Origin: Halocafeteria seosinensis
Taxonomy: Eukaryota > Sar > Bigyra > Bicosoecida
Assembly (NCBI GenBank): GCA_001687465.1
Contig: LVLI01000007.1
Coordinates: 1 to 64,000, forward strand
DNA length: 64,000 nt
Direction: 5' to 3'
The first letter of the stretch is position 1, and each line of letters begins with the position of its first letter. Position numbers and translations under genes: made by a program. Positions 46,188 to 56,970 of this stretch are shown here, piece by piece. A model generated the notes under the pieces. That model was not told where the DNA came from. It did not search any database and saw only the letters and a program-made list of their open reading frames with translations.

Positions 46188-47208
46188 ATGAGTTCAACAT
46201 CCTCTTCGTCCATGCGGCGGGACTATGATTTCCTGTTTAAATTGGTTTTGATTGGGGATAGTGGGGTTGGCAAGTCCTGCTTACTGCTACGATTCGCGGA
46301 TGATGCCTTTACCGATAGTTATATCAGCACCATTGGTGTGGATTTTGTACGTGGTACCTTCGGAAGACCTATGCACACGTTGTGCAAGTGGAATGGAGTG
46401 ATTTTGCGCCATGTATGCAGAGATTTCGGACGGTAAAGACCCATGATAAAACTGTAAAGCTCCAAATTGTACGTTTACTACTGATCATAGAGCCATTTCT
46501 CTTGTGTTATCGCTGAGTAGGAATGTTATCACTACTGTCATTGTACTTTCTTTGTGTGTGCAGTGGGATACGGCGGGGCAGGAACGATTTCGAACGATTA
46601 CGAGGTATGTTGGACGCCACAGCGTTTGTTCTCTGTCGATAGTACACTGCATACGCACGAATAAGTGTGCCATGAAACCGAGTTTACGTTTAGAAAGGAC
46701 ACTCGGGGGAAGAGTAAGAGGAAAAAGAATGAGTTCACGGTCTTCTTCCCTGTATGATGCCTTGCAGTGCTTACTACCGTGGTGCGGACGGTATCATTAT
46801 GGTCTATGATGTCACTCATAAAGAGAGCTACAGAAATATCCGTGACTGGCTCAAAGAGGTGCAAAAGTACTCCAATGAAGGGACATGTAAATTGCTTATT
46901 GGAAACAAAGCCGACAGGGAGGACCGAGTGGTCACTTATGAAGAAGGTCAACAGTTAGCAGAGGAATTAGGCGTCCCTTTCTTAGAGACCAGTGCACGGA
47001 CAGCCGACAATGTGGATAATGCATTCATGAAAATGGCAGGACAGCTAATTGAAATGAGGTATGCTAGCGAAGACGCAAAAGGTTATTCTCTTTTGCGAAT
47101 TTTACCCCTGTTCATCGTTATCCGTACAGGGCTGATGCGAATGACGACGACAAAGATGATAAACTGGACATGAAGAAGGATAGGAGGAACAAGCAATCGT
47201 GCTGCTAG
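46188..47208 (+). CDS. Rab1-like small GTPase
   Basis: Five exons: 46188..46346, 46421..46468, 46564..46604, 46768..47058, 47130..47208. The introns are 74, 95, 163 and 71 bp; GTACGT donors are used twice. The product is 205 aa. All G boxes are present: GDSGVGKS (P loop), the switch I Thr in [21 protein letters not shown], and ETSA. The switch I and effector sequence FKLVLIGD ... YISTIGVDF followed by RTITSAYYRGA is Rab1/Ypt1-like. The C-terminus ends NKQSCC, a double-Cys geranylgeranylation site. Known role: ER-to-Golgi vesicle traffic. Rab8/10 is the main alternative but fits less well. The Ser-rich N-terminus (SSTSSSS) is an addition. Confidence 0.92.
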
Positions 47209-47632
47209 AAAATGAAAACGACCTGTCCACGTTTGATTAGTTAATGGAATATGATATAGTTAAAAAAAAATGCCGTTTTCTGGTGTGTGTATGATAACTT
47301 GAGGAAGCCTTCAGCCGGGCTCTAGACGTTCAGTCTCGCTTCTGAAGTCTGGGCTGACCTGATGAGATGGATGCTACCGCTCGAAGCTTAGATAACACCT
47401 TCTTACGTGGATGTTATGGATCTACTTCACGAACTCTTCTTATAGCAACCATGTAAAGACCATCTCTTTGCTCCGCCAGCTCGAGAGGCCCCGCCTCGTG
47501 CGTCTTTACTTACTGTTTCCTTATTTACTTCATCTGGCACACACTTACTTTCCCCAAATACGACATAATCGACGTTGCTCCGATATCCGTCTATTCAGTA
47601 GAGTTGCCCTAGTTTTCACCGCAAGCTAGAGT
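47209..47632. other. Intergenic
   Basis: No gene seen between the Rab1 and S26-like 3' ends. An A-run near 47260 is compatible with Rab1 3' processing. Confidence 0.35.
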
Positions 47633-48330
47633 CTAGGCTTCTTCCAACGTGGGTGGCTCGGTTTTGGAACAGCTCTCATGATGAGGATGCACCCAACCCC
47701 ATTGCGTAGGAGGCCACACGACAGCCACTCCGACGCCTTTGAGTACAGCTTGGGGGACTTGTCCGAATCCGATAGAGTACTCTGTGTTGGAGCTATGCTC
47801 CGTAGACGGACCCACGACGCGATCGGCTTCCACCCACATCTTCCCTTTCCGTAGCACTTCCTTCGCGCCATCCATGGTGAGAATCTCTTCGCCTTCAATG
47901 CCTCGAAGCCTCAATGCCTGCGTTTTGGGCGGACGAAAGGGGGATCTGCAGCCATACCAAACAAATACATGTACCATACAGGTTCACTTCCTGTTGGGGA
48001 CAAGTCTTACTTGATTAGCACGAGTTCATTGCGCTGCGGTGCCTTGATGCTAAAGGTGTAGTCTTTCCTCCAAAGCATGAAGGCCCCTGGGGGAGGATTC
48101 TCAATTTCAGGAGGTACGCGTCCTAAAGAAGCGACGTGATCCCATACCACAACCCCGCATGGTATCGAAGTCGCACCGATCCATAGTTTCGATCTATTCA
48201 TGGCTATTTGGGACAATTCATTGTAATCACGACTTTTTACCTTCTTGCAGAGCACATTGAAGTGAACAATACCATTAGGGGGACACAACTGTGTTATTAC
48301 TCGCTGTAGTACAAGCAAGACATCGATTCT
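47633..48330 (-). CDS. S26 signal-peptidase-like protein (IMP2-type), catalytic residues apparently replaced
   Basis: Two exons, >48330..48011 and 47945..47633, join across a 65-bp intron (GTAAGA; phase 2). The 5' end is unresolved: upstream in-frame stops imply another exon or a non-ATG start. Parts align in order with the mitochondrial inner membrane protease / LepB fold. GATSIPCGVVVWDHV stands where GxSMxPTxxxxDVVLxDxV is expected. ELVLIKSPFRPP matches GDIVxFxSPxxP. LRLRGIEGEEI matches IKRVIGLEGD. KMWVEADRV and FGQVPQAVL...AVVWPPTQWG match the closing strands. The nucleophile Ser appears as Thr (GAT-S) and the general-base Lys as Leu, so it may be a non-catalytic paralogue. Known role of IMP2: removing sorting peptides in the intermembrane space. 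Assignment is from motif order only. Confidence 0.5.
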
Positions 48331-48806
48331 TCTGCGAACTGCAGTTCAACCTAAGTAAAACCTGGCTACGAAGTTTAGTGTGGTGGCCAGACTGATGGTG
48401 AGCAATTTTATTTTCACAAGTTGGTGTGAAAAACTAGAATGGAAGTGACCTTGAGAGGCGGTCGCATACGGTAGACAAAAAGTACCACTGCATTTCCAAC
48501 TTGTGCTGCTCAACCGGGAACCTACTGTAAAGTATTCGGGAATCGTTTCTCAGTTATATTTGTGGCCTAGATTCTAAACGGCACTGTACGTCAAACGCAA
48601 GTCCTTCAACGAATGCTTTAACCGCGCGGATTGTGCTCCTTCCAATAATCGTTCTCTGTAGTCCCTAAACAACAGGTTGAACGTCACTCGGCCCGACTTC
48701 ACACACCCGTGTCGTTTATCCGTGGTATACACTGCACAGCGCACAGTGCACACAGTGGAGAGCTTTTGGATTGATCTGACTGGATAGCATTTTGTGTGAA
48801 TGAAAA
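48331..48806. other. Intergenic between divergent genes
   Basis: No supported gene, although a first exon of the S26-like gene may lie in the left half. An ATGCAGTGGTAC start on the minus strand near 48505 lacks a good donor. Confidence 0.35.
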
Positions 48807-49334
48807 ATGGCGCTGTCGACGAATGAAATAACGGTGAGAGATGAACGGGACGGTGATGCACATGAGATTGAAGTCGTCACGCAGGAGGCATTTCGGGAAG
48901 TTATATACAGCAGTCACACCGAGCATCACATCATCAACCACCTGCGGGAATCGGAAAATCTTACAGTCTCACTCGTGGCCGAAGATCCCGAACAAAATGC
49001 TGTCGTTGGACACGTCGCTGTCTCTCCCGTACAGATAAATGACGGGATTGGAGCTGGCACATGGTATGGTCTGGGACCTGTGGCTGTTAAACCAGGCTAC
49101 CAAAAGCGAGGTATTGGATCACGTCTAGTCGAGCAAGTGTTGCAACGCTTACGGGATTTAGGAGCCTCAGGATGCGTAGTGTTGGGGAATCCTAACTTCT
49201 ATCAACGCTTTGGTTTCCGACGTGAACCCTCGCTAGGACTGGCGGGTGCTCCAGCAGCGTACTTTCAGGCTGTGGTGTTCGATGGAGTAGTCCCAAAAGG
49301 AATGGTTACCTACCATGAATCTTTTAATACCTAG
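48807..49334 (+). CDS. GNAT-family N-acetyltransferase
   Basis: A single exon encodes 175 aa. It has the GNAT fold with motif A, LGPVAVKPGYQKRGIGSRLV; the Q-x-x-G-x-G/A segment QKRGIGS binds the acetyl-CoA pyrophosphate. VVLGNPNFYQRFGF closes the domain. The pattern NPNFYxRFGF and the overall length match the bacterial YhbS-like subgroup. The substrate cannot be told from sequence. It is intronless, in contrast to most neighbours, and has no targeting sequence. Bacterial-type relatives suggest but do not show past transfer. Confidence 0.85.
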   Translation: MALSTNEITVRDERDGDAHEIEVVTQEAFREVIYSSHTEHHIINHLRESENLTVSLVAEDPEQNAVVGHVAVSPVQINDGIGAGTWYGLGPVAVKPGYQKRGIGSRLVEQVLQRLRDLGASGCVVLGNPNFYQRFGFRREPSLGLAGAPAAYFQAVVFDGVVPKGMVTYHESFNT

Positions 49335-49518
49335 CAATGATAAGAGCTGCGCGGTTAAAATACTCCCCAAAATGGCTGACGGGCTTCTTTGGCGGGCGTC
49401 GTACGGAACACAACACAGCGTCAGCGCCTTAACAGAAGTATGTACAGAATGGGAGGGTGTGGATTTATGTATGCTTCGCTCTTTAATGGCAAAACAAAAA
49501 AAAAGCCTGCTCATGATT
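49335..49518. other. Short intergenic stretch
   Basis: Nothing recognised. Confidence 0.3.
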
Positions 49519-51062
49519 TCAGTCGTTCATCCAAATTTCCGCGAACCGGCTTTGCTGAAATCTGGACAGTCTTTGAACCACTTCATGGGCCACGGATAGT
49601 CGCCCGGTTCCTTGAATATTCAAACTACTCAAGTGAGATAGGTGTTGAAACGCACGGTAGATAATTGTCGACTGATCACAATCTTCCATAACAAGGCATT
49701 CTAGACTACGGAGATGTCGAAATGCAGTATCCGAAATCGTAGACTGGTTGCAGAGACTAATATCTAGATATGTCAAGCAGCGTAGATGACGAAATGAGGA
49801 GCCTGGGATCTGTGTGCAGTGCTGCATGCGTAATTCCTTGAGTCCACCCAGGGACTGGAACGCAACATCGGTGATCGTTGTTTGGTCACATCCAGATATA
49901 TCTAATGACTCCAAGTTGCGAAGATGCCGTAACGCATTGCTCGAAATTGTGTATTGCGAACAGTTCGCCATTGACAGTCACCGCAAGTTTGATAATGTCC
50001 GGAAGGCTGTTTCCCAAAGACCCTTATGATTGCATTTGTTTATAACGAGGGACAATAAATGTGACAAATGCTGGAAACTCTTGCCTCCGATGGTTGACTA
50101 ATTCCAGCCACGCATCGACAAGCACACGAGGTTCGACCAGTGTCTGAACGCTGAATGTGTTACACGGGAAGACTTGCAGTTGTCCATCTCCAGCACGGTA
50201 AGATTACTTAAGTTCTCAAACGACCTTTCGGAAGCACCTCGATGACTATGGACTAATCGTCTCAGTTTGCGCAAGTACTGGAAAGCGGGGTTCCTGAGTA
50301 GCACTTGACTGCAAGAGAGAACACTTAAGCCAGTTAGGGCAACGTAGGTATTGGAATGCGGCCTTTGTAATTGTTGTCTGGCTGCAACTGTCCATAAGAA
50401 GAGCTTCTAGTCCTGATACGTGCAAGAAGAGTTTATCTATGAGCTGGGTACACTTGCAGATACTCAGAGACTTCAGATTTCTTAGTGGCCTAAACGCGTC
50501 GTCAGTAAAGTCTGTTTGGGAGCAACTGCTGATTCGCAAGTATGTCAAGTTTTCCAGGTACTCAAACGCGGCATCCGACATTGTTTGACAGTTTCCAAGA
50601 CGTAGTCTTCTCAAATTTCCTGAGTATCGAAATTGTTCGTCCGACACAAAACTGCAATCGAAGATGCTTAACGCAGTTATCCGTGTAAGATAGGCAAACG
50701 ACTCCAATCGGATACCCGCTGACGCCTTGCGCAATAACACTTGCCCAGAAAAGTTTGGACATCTTGTATGTAAAAGAGTCGCTTTCTTGTGATTCCATGG
50801 CCAAAACCTTACGGCATAACCTTTCCACGTTAACAAGGTGATCCTTGTAGTACCACGGGCCGCGTCGTCCGTGGATGGCTTTGCTCCCGCGACTTCTTCC
50901 CAGTAGCCCACAACTTCCGCAATTTCTTGTGACGAATCGTCCACAGGGTCATCGCTCGTTTGTCTCCTGCAGGTTGCGCCATTGAAGGTACACGTTCAGC
51001 ACTTCCGTGGAAGACGCGGCCCAAAATTGGTCTTCCTGCATTTCCCACGACTGCTTTTCCAT
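49519..51062 (-). pseudogene. LRR-family gene, copy 4 (several frameshifts)
   Basis: The ATG at 51062 opens the module (VLNVYLQWRNLQ) but the frame ends at 50949. The rest of the module (VGYWEEVAGA ... CPNFSGQVLL) and five or six LRRs are in a second frame, 50944-50246. Later repeats lie in further frames (LTVLEMDNCKSS to 50098; ESLDISGCDQTTITDVAF to 49519). At least three lesions are needed. Repeat type and N-terminal module match copies 1-3. This is the most decayed member of the family here. Confidence 0.75.
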
Positions 51063-51564
51063 AGCTCGGATTGGCAACATCGGTACGGAGGGGAGGGTCC
51101 CCATACTGTACATGGTGCAGGCAGCTCGAGAGCAATACGTGGTATACCGTACCTCTAGTTGTACTACCAAGGAGTGTGGTGGAAGTGGCAGCAGCAATGG
51201 TTTACAACTGGTACACAGTAGTGTAGTGTAGTGTATGCACTTCCACGGCAATCTTCTCCTTGTGCATTCAATCGAGCCCAATATACTGTACGCATAAAAA
51301 AAAACCATCATGTAACACATGACATGACATGGATGTCTCTATGTGAAGTTGACTTGTGTCCCCTCGGCAGGCTCGAGGCTCGCCCGGTCTGCACCCGCAT
51401 TATATCATATATTTGTGTTGTTCATTCATGGCTCCTGTTGTGTGGGAAAGAAAGGTTTGTTCGGACGGTGTGCAGCCATGTTTCAGGTCTGTTTGGGTGC
51501 CACTCCACCAAGTCCAGGGTAGAGTAGAGTATAGTATAGTATACCGGTAGATAGCTCCAAGAGC
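51063..51564. other. Intergenic between divergent genes
   Basis: No gene seen. A short tandem GTAGT/TATAGT-like run near 51219-51235 and 51520-51545 (AGAGTATAGTATAGTATACC). Confidence 0.35.
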
Positions 51565-53046
51565 ATGAGTGCCGCCCGGATGTACAATCTGCAGGAGATC
51601 GAGTGCGATACGGTGGGCGGCGCGACGTGGGATCAGCTACAAAAGTGTGCTTCGCAGTGTCATTTTTGGAGCCTGGATCTCGAATTCAGCGGACTCGGGA
51701 ATGTTAAAAAGCTCAATGTGGAGTACGTGCCGTATATACTCGCTATTGATTGAATGGATTTGGACCGAACCAATCACTGTGGTGCAGAAATGTGGAAGAC
51801 CGGTTCCAAGCCATCAGACAGTTGACTCGACAGTACGCGGTGTTGGAAGTGGGAATTGCGTTTTTCGGCGACTTCCGTGGGGTGTTCGGGGATCATTGGG
51901 ATCGGCATGCGTCCATCTGTTATCGTGTACCATGCTTCAGGAAGGTACGCTCGTGTTTCGTGTGCTGGTGTTTCGTGTGCTGTTGGGATCACAAAGAGAC
52001 ATGTGTAAATGTACCTACGACAGGGCCATTTTACCAGTAACAGCTCGGCCATGTCCTTTTTAGCACGCCAAGGGTTAAACTTGAATAATGTGTTCACCAA
52101 AGGTCTTCCGTATGATGTGACAGCCAACAAGTGGAATCCTCAGCATACACTGGAAACGGTGGAACCGACGCTCACCTATTTGCTAAGACTCGTCGTGAAA
52201 TACGCTTATCCAAAACCACTAATCGTTCACAATGGATGGATTGATCTCATGCATGTGCATAACATTATCGTGGGACCAATACCCTCGAACTCATCAGCAT
52301 GGGTGAATGAAATGGTGGTACGTCTACTCAATGATAGCCCGTGCAAGCTTCTTGCGATAGCATCTTTTGTTTTTATGCCCCACCTTCAGCATTATATACC
52401 AACAGTAGTTGATACAAAATATGTTGCCGCAACTTTATGGTCCTCCGCGGATAGCATATTGGAGAAGTTATACACGTATACTTTGCCAGCTTCGGAAGGA
52501 AGTGTTAACAACATAAAAGGCGGGAGAAGTGGAGATGATACAACTGTCGGAAATTTGAAAAAACGAAGGCGAGACACAACAGAAGGCAACAGAGAAGCAA
52601 CAACGAGTGCCGAGCTCTTCGACGCCATTAAACAGAGCATGCAAGAGGAGAACAGCCAAGTCATGTTGGAAACATTACAGGGACGGCTCGAGGTCGCTGA
52701 GCGAGAAAAGAAACAACCGCGTGTCGATACGTATGTACCGGATGGACAAGGAACTGCTCATTGTGCGTCATTCGATGCGTTTATGACCGGTCGGATATTT
52801 TTGGCTGCGGTCAAGAAGACTGCTGAGTCATCCCAAGCGCAGCCAGGAGCCACAGCAACGAGTGAGGACAAGGAGAAACGGGCCCAGCTTCATCGTATGG
52901 CAAGCATTATATCATGGACAATGGATAAAGAACCGCCGAACGATACTACAGATGTTTCCCCACTTGTTCTATATGGTCTCCTGAACAAACTATATTTAAC
53001 GCATAAAGAGTTGCCACTCCTGCTAGTGAAACGACATTCATTCTAG
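51565..53046 (+). CDS. CAF1-family DEDD 3'-5' exoribonuclease (TOE1/PARN-like)
   Basis: Three exons, 51565..51722, 51788..51944 and 52024..53046 (introns 65 and 79 bp; GTACGT and GTACGC donors), give 445 aa. The CAF1 signature is complete once spliced: FWSLDLEFSGLG with the first Asp and Glu, VEDRFQAIRQLTRQYAVLEVG, NSSAMSFLARQGLNLN, the second Asp in IVHNGWIDLMHVH, and the third acidic position in VVDTKYVA. Known: TOE1 trims 3' tails of snRNAs and PARN trims poly(A). The HNGxIDL form is closer to TOE1. No CCCH zinc finger is present, and the C-terminal 150 residues are Glu/Lys/Ser-rich. It is convergent with the RSP2-like gene, 38 bp apart. Confidence 0.83.
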
Positions 53047-53084
53047 ACTGACATCCCTAAATCAATAAACTAGGCATCTTGGTT

Positions 53085-54964
53085 CTATTCGTCTTCCTCC
53101 TCTTCATTTTCTTCTTTATTCTCTTCATCGCCTTCTCCCTCAGCAGCTGCGGCGGCTGCTTTTTCGGCTTCTTCCTGTTCACGTTGTTGCCGCTTCTCGA
53201 CTGCTTCACGCCCCGAAAGCACCGCATTGACCCAATCAATCAAGAGAGGGAAAATTGGAGAAACCGAGCCAATTGCCTCCTTGTCCACGTTTTCCAACAC
53301 ACTTTTGATATTATCGCTCTTCTGGTAGCTCTTTAACTCAGATGTGTCCACCGAGTTGACATCATATTGTTCCAGTTTCGAAATGAAGTCTTCTTGAAGT
53401 ATCCCTCTGGCAGTCTCCCAGGAAAATTTGAGTTTATCCAATGCATTAGGGTTGCCTAGGGCCGATTTGTCGTATTGTAGTGTGTAAAAGACGCTCTGGA
53501 GAACCTTGAGGGCATCTCCAGATGGGGCAATTCTCGAATTGGAAACGCAGGAAAGGAAATCATATTTTTCATACACTTTGAGTTTAGTAGCTGCCAAGGA
53601 TTGATTAGACAGGGCTTCTATTAATTGTGTTTTATCTTCCGGAGCTTCCTCCTCCAATTCAGCGGTCTTTTCGGCTTTCTTTTCTTCGACAGCGCTTGCC
53701 TCAGTTTCAAGATCTTCATTCAAACCCTCGGGTGGGTTATTAATTTTGTTCTTATGATCATACGCTTTTTTGTACTCTTCCTCATACTTCCTTTGTTCAG
53801 CCCGATTATAAGCATCGCGGAGAAGCCTCGCTAAATGCTTTACATAATCTATCTCATCCTGGCCGAATGACCTATTTTGTCCAACGGCGTCGAAACAGAT
53901 GGCAATGTCTTCCTCAGCCGGTTTCCCAGCGGGTATCTGAAATTCGTTGGAGGATTCTTTTTTTCTTCCTTGTTTATCCTCTTCTCCTTCTTCTTCGTCT
54001 TGTTCCTCATCACCTCCACCTTCTTCGTCTTCTTCCCCTTCTCCCTTGGGCTGTTCGATTGTAATTTCAGGGAGGGCTTCCTCGTGTGTGAGATTGTTGT
54101 ATCTGATAGGAACGGCGGCGAATCCACCCAATTTAGGGATCCCGAAAAATTTTACATTCGGGTCTTGAACAGCGTCTTCGACATTGATTGTCGGCAGTTC
54201 AGGTTCTGGTTTCGGCTCTTTGTCTTTTCCTCCACCCCCCTCATCTTCCTCCGCTTCTTCTTCCTCTTCCTCCTCTTCTTCTTCTTCACCTTCTGCAGCC
54301 TCTGGCATCACCCAAGCTTTAAAAGTTGTTCCTTCCTTTTCTGTGATCCATTTGTCCAGGAGATGCTCATGGCCACTTGTAGCAGCAACGTACCGTAGAC
54401 GATTCTGCGCCCCCTCTTCCTCTTCCTCTTCGCCACCACCACCTTCGGCTTCACCTTGCTCTTCAGACCCTGGGCCGCCTTCTCCTTCTGCCTCAAAAGG
54501 TACATTGGGTTCTTTCTTGGCCACGTACACACCAGTGGCTCCGGTTCGTTTCTGCACCAAGTTGATAACTTTCTCGAGGATCTCGTGATCTACGTTTTCG
54601 CATTGCTCCAATAGGGATTCGATTTCCTTCTGTTCTTCTTGGATTTGTTTGCTTCCATCTTCATGTTCTTGTACTTCTTCTCTCTGTCGTTCCTGTTCCG
54701 CTTCGTAATCGCGTTTTTCTTGCTCATACAATTCCTCTTCCGCGCGAAGCTGTACACATCACAGACATAGGATTAAAACAGCCGAATGTATGAGGAGAGA
54801 AGTGTCGCCATACATACTTGCTCTTCGGCCTCGATGCGATTAGCGTACTGAAGCAGATAATGACCCAAATAATCAACGGGATCCTCTGGACGAGCTGCCA
54901 CCGCGGAGGATAACCCTTCCGTTAACGCTTCTTTGACCGTGTGTTCCAAGAATTGGGCATCCAT
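53085..54964 (-). CDS. Radial-spoke RSP2-like protein (DPY-30 + GAF)
   Basis: Two exons, 54964..54818 and 54749..53085 (68-bp intron, GTATGT), give 603 aa. Residues ~10-45 are a DPY-30 dimerisation motif (LTEGLSSAV ... RPEDPVDYLGHYLLQYAN), followed by a Glu/Arg-rich helix (EEELYEQEKRDYEAEQERQ). A GAF-like domain spans ~90-330 (INLVQKRTGATGVYVAKKE, LRYVAATSGHEHLL, KLGGFAAVPIRYNN, DIAICFDAVGQNRSFGQDEI), with three long Glu/Gly acidic insertions. The C-terminus is helical with an acidic tail. Known: Chlamydomonas RSP2 combines DPY-30 and GAF domains in the radial-spoke stalk and neck. This order and size agree. Function is by homology to ciliary motility control. Confidence 0.78.
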
Positions 54965-55435
54965 TGTACGTTTCGAGGTTCCCCGTTACTTGTGTGTGGA
55001 CACCCTATGAACACCAATAAAACCTGTCAACAGCTTCTGGGAACCAGTTTATGCAGGCCTATGCACGTCGATGTAACAAAGAGTCGGTTGCGACGTGGAG
55101 TGTGTGCGCGCCAAAAAAAATCCAATCGGGCAGGAGACAATTGATTCACTCAGCACCTTCCAACACGCAATTCTAGGTATACAAGATCGTCATCCAATAC
55201 TGCTACCAAGGAAACGACTAAATAGCAGGAGGATTTCCCTATCTTCTGGAGGTGAACCGACGGTGCTCTTCCCACATTGAAGTTATCCGGGCCGAGAGCC
55301 CGGTTTTCGCGGAAGTGTTGATTCCATCCACGACATGACATGTGTAACCTGGGACGTGATGGTGTTCGCGCGGGAGCAAGAGGATGAAACAAAGTGGGGT
55401 ACAATGGTGACAATGGTGGAGGAGCGAAAATTGTT
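54965..55435. promoter_or_regulatory. Divergent upstream region (RSP2-like / LSm11-like)
   Basis: 471 bp separate the two starts. The sequence carries no supported gene. A 5' exon of the LSm11-like gene could lie in the right part, because the frame upstream of 55436 closes with TGA at 55385. Confidence 0.3.
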
Positions 55436-56818
55436 ATGGAGGGAGCACCACACGAGCATGAGTACGAGGAAGGGGAGGTGGTGGACCAGTCTGGCGACGT
55501 ATGCCTCGGGCAGCAGAAGCAAATACAGCGGCAGCACTCCGTGAAGGAGAAAGACAACGAGGATCGTACCCACCAGGAACTGACCAAGTACAATCGGGAC
55601 GCCCATGCGCAGCTGGTGACGAGCGCGAGTCCTTCTTTTGCTAGCGGTGCCCATGGGCCACAAAGTGATGAGGAATTAATTGCCGAGTTTTACCGGGTGC
55701 ATGCTTCCCCCACGCGGAATCCTGAAGACCATGCGCGTTGTCTTTTAAGCAAGTACCATGGCCGGATGGAGGAGTTGAAACTTTGTTTAGAACAGCGCTA
55801 TGGCGTGGAACGATGGTTTGACACGTATGAGTACGATTTTAGGTGTCGCTTTTTCAATTCGGCCAGGGCCTTATATGATCCCCATGTTGTGCCACCGCTA
55901 CCGAATGCCCCTCCATTGGATAACTTGGCTAAAACCAAGCTACTGGTAAGAGAAAAATGGTGTTTGTGTTTAGTGCGAAGCCCGTGTAGGGTGTTAGAGG
56001 GAAAGCTCATATCTTCTGCAGCTTCCTGAAGACGACCCCGAGGGACAATCCCGTACTAGCACCGGTAGACTGCGGGCAGAAGGCGTTGAGGAATACAAAC
56101 AGAAGCGCGATCAAGAATGTATGTGGATTTAACATTATGGGGACATACGTGTTCCTGGTATCATCGGTAATTGTGTTTTACAGTGAAAGAGCGACGCAAA
56201 CTGGGGGAACGGTTCATGCAGATGCTAACTCGCGATTTAGGCAAGGGGCCTTTGAAATTACTCAAGAAGGCTATGGACAAGAGGCGGCGTGTAGTCGTCC
56301 AAAACCGAAGAGTGAATGGAGTGCGTGGCCATAGTACCGGGTACCTCAAGGGTTTCGATCGTCACCTCAATATGGTATGCTGGGTGTAGTATATGTGTTT
56401 GCTGAGCTTACAGGACAAGATGAGTCTTGTGCAGATACTGTTGGATGTCGACGAGACTTACTGGAAGTACATCTACGAGTATAAACCTGTTGACGATTCT
56501 ACTATGATTGAACGTTCATCTACCTCTAATATCCCTATAGCTTGCGGAGAAGGAAGCGGGCTTCCTGAAGGATGGAGTCGAAAAAAGAATTCTGAGGGAG
56601 CGATATTCTACCTCAATTCCTTCACAGGGTTCTGTCAATGGAACCCTCCAATCAAAACTACAATAAAAAGGTATGAACGTGTCAGGAAACCTCAGGTAGA
56701 AAGGAGACATATGAATCAGATTCTGCTCCGCGGCGATTGCGTGGTCACTGTTTCACTGGCCACAGGTGAGAAGCAACGCGAACTGAGTGACTTAATGAAG
56801 CTGCGACTGGAAAACTAA
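55436..56818 (+). CDS. LSM11: LSm11-like Sm protein with a WW domain inside the Sm-fold insertion
   Basis: Four exons: 55436..55945, 56022..56118, 56184..56374, 56435..56818 (introns 76, 65, 60 bp), giving 393 aa. The N-terminal part has ELIAEFYRVHASP ... LLSKYHGR and the LSm11-like ARALYDPHVV...LPNAP..DNLA block. Sm1 begins at ~224 (GPLKLLKKAM, GVRGHSTGYLKGFDRHLNM) and, after the last splice, continues ILLDVDETYW, matching the animal LSm11 pattern FDKxWNMALxDVDETY. Sm2 is at ~356-375 (RRHMNQILLRGDCVVTVSLA). Between them, at ~309-338, lies a WW domain (LPEGWSRKK ... FYLNSFTGFCQWNPP). The acceptor at 56434 was chosen over AG at 56413, which would leave a 39-bp intron and insert extra residues. 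Known role of LSm11: U7 snRNP and histone mRNA 3' processing. Confidence 0.8.
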
Positions 56819-56970
56819 GTGCGGATAAATTAAATTGAACAAGAAAAAAGCTGGTACTAAAGAATGCATGTTAGTGCATTTTGATTGGTCATTACCGATT
56901 ACCTACGGTTCACCTCCACCAACGCAGCTGCTTACTCCACGCCGGAAACGACTTAAACATAAGCAACAGT

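Noticed and set aside
53625-54588. Ser/Leu-rich plus-strand open frames opposite the RSP2-like gene.
   Set aside because: Low-complexity complements of the Glu-rich insertions of the real minus-strand gene.
56375-56413. 39-bp intron in the LSm11-like gene using the first AG.
   Set aside because: It would be far shorter than all other introns and would insert extra residues into the conserved NM-xLxDVDETY motif. The AG at 56434 gives 60 bp and the exact motif.
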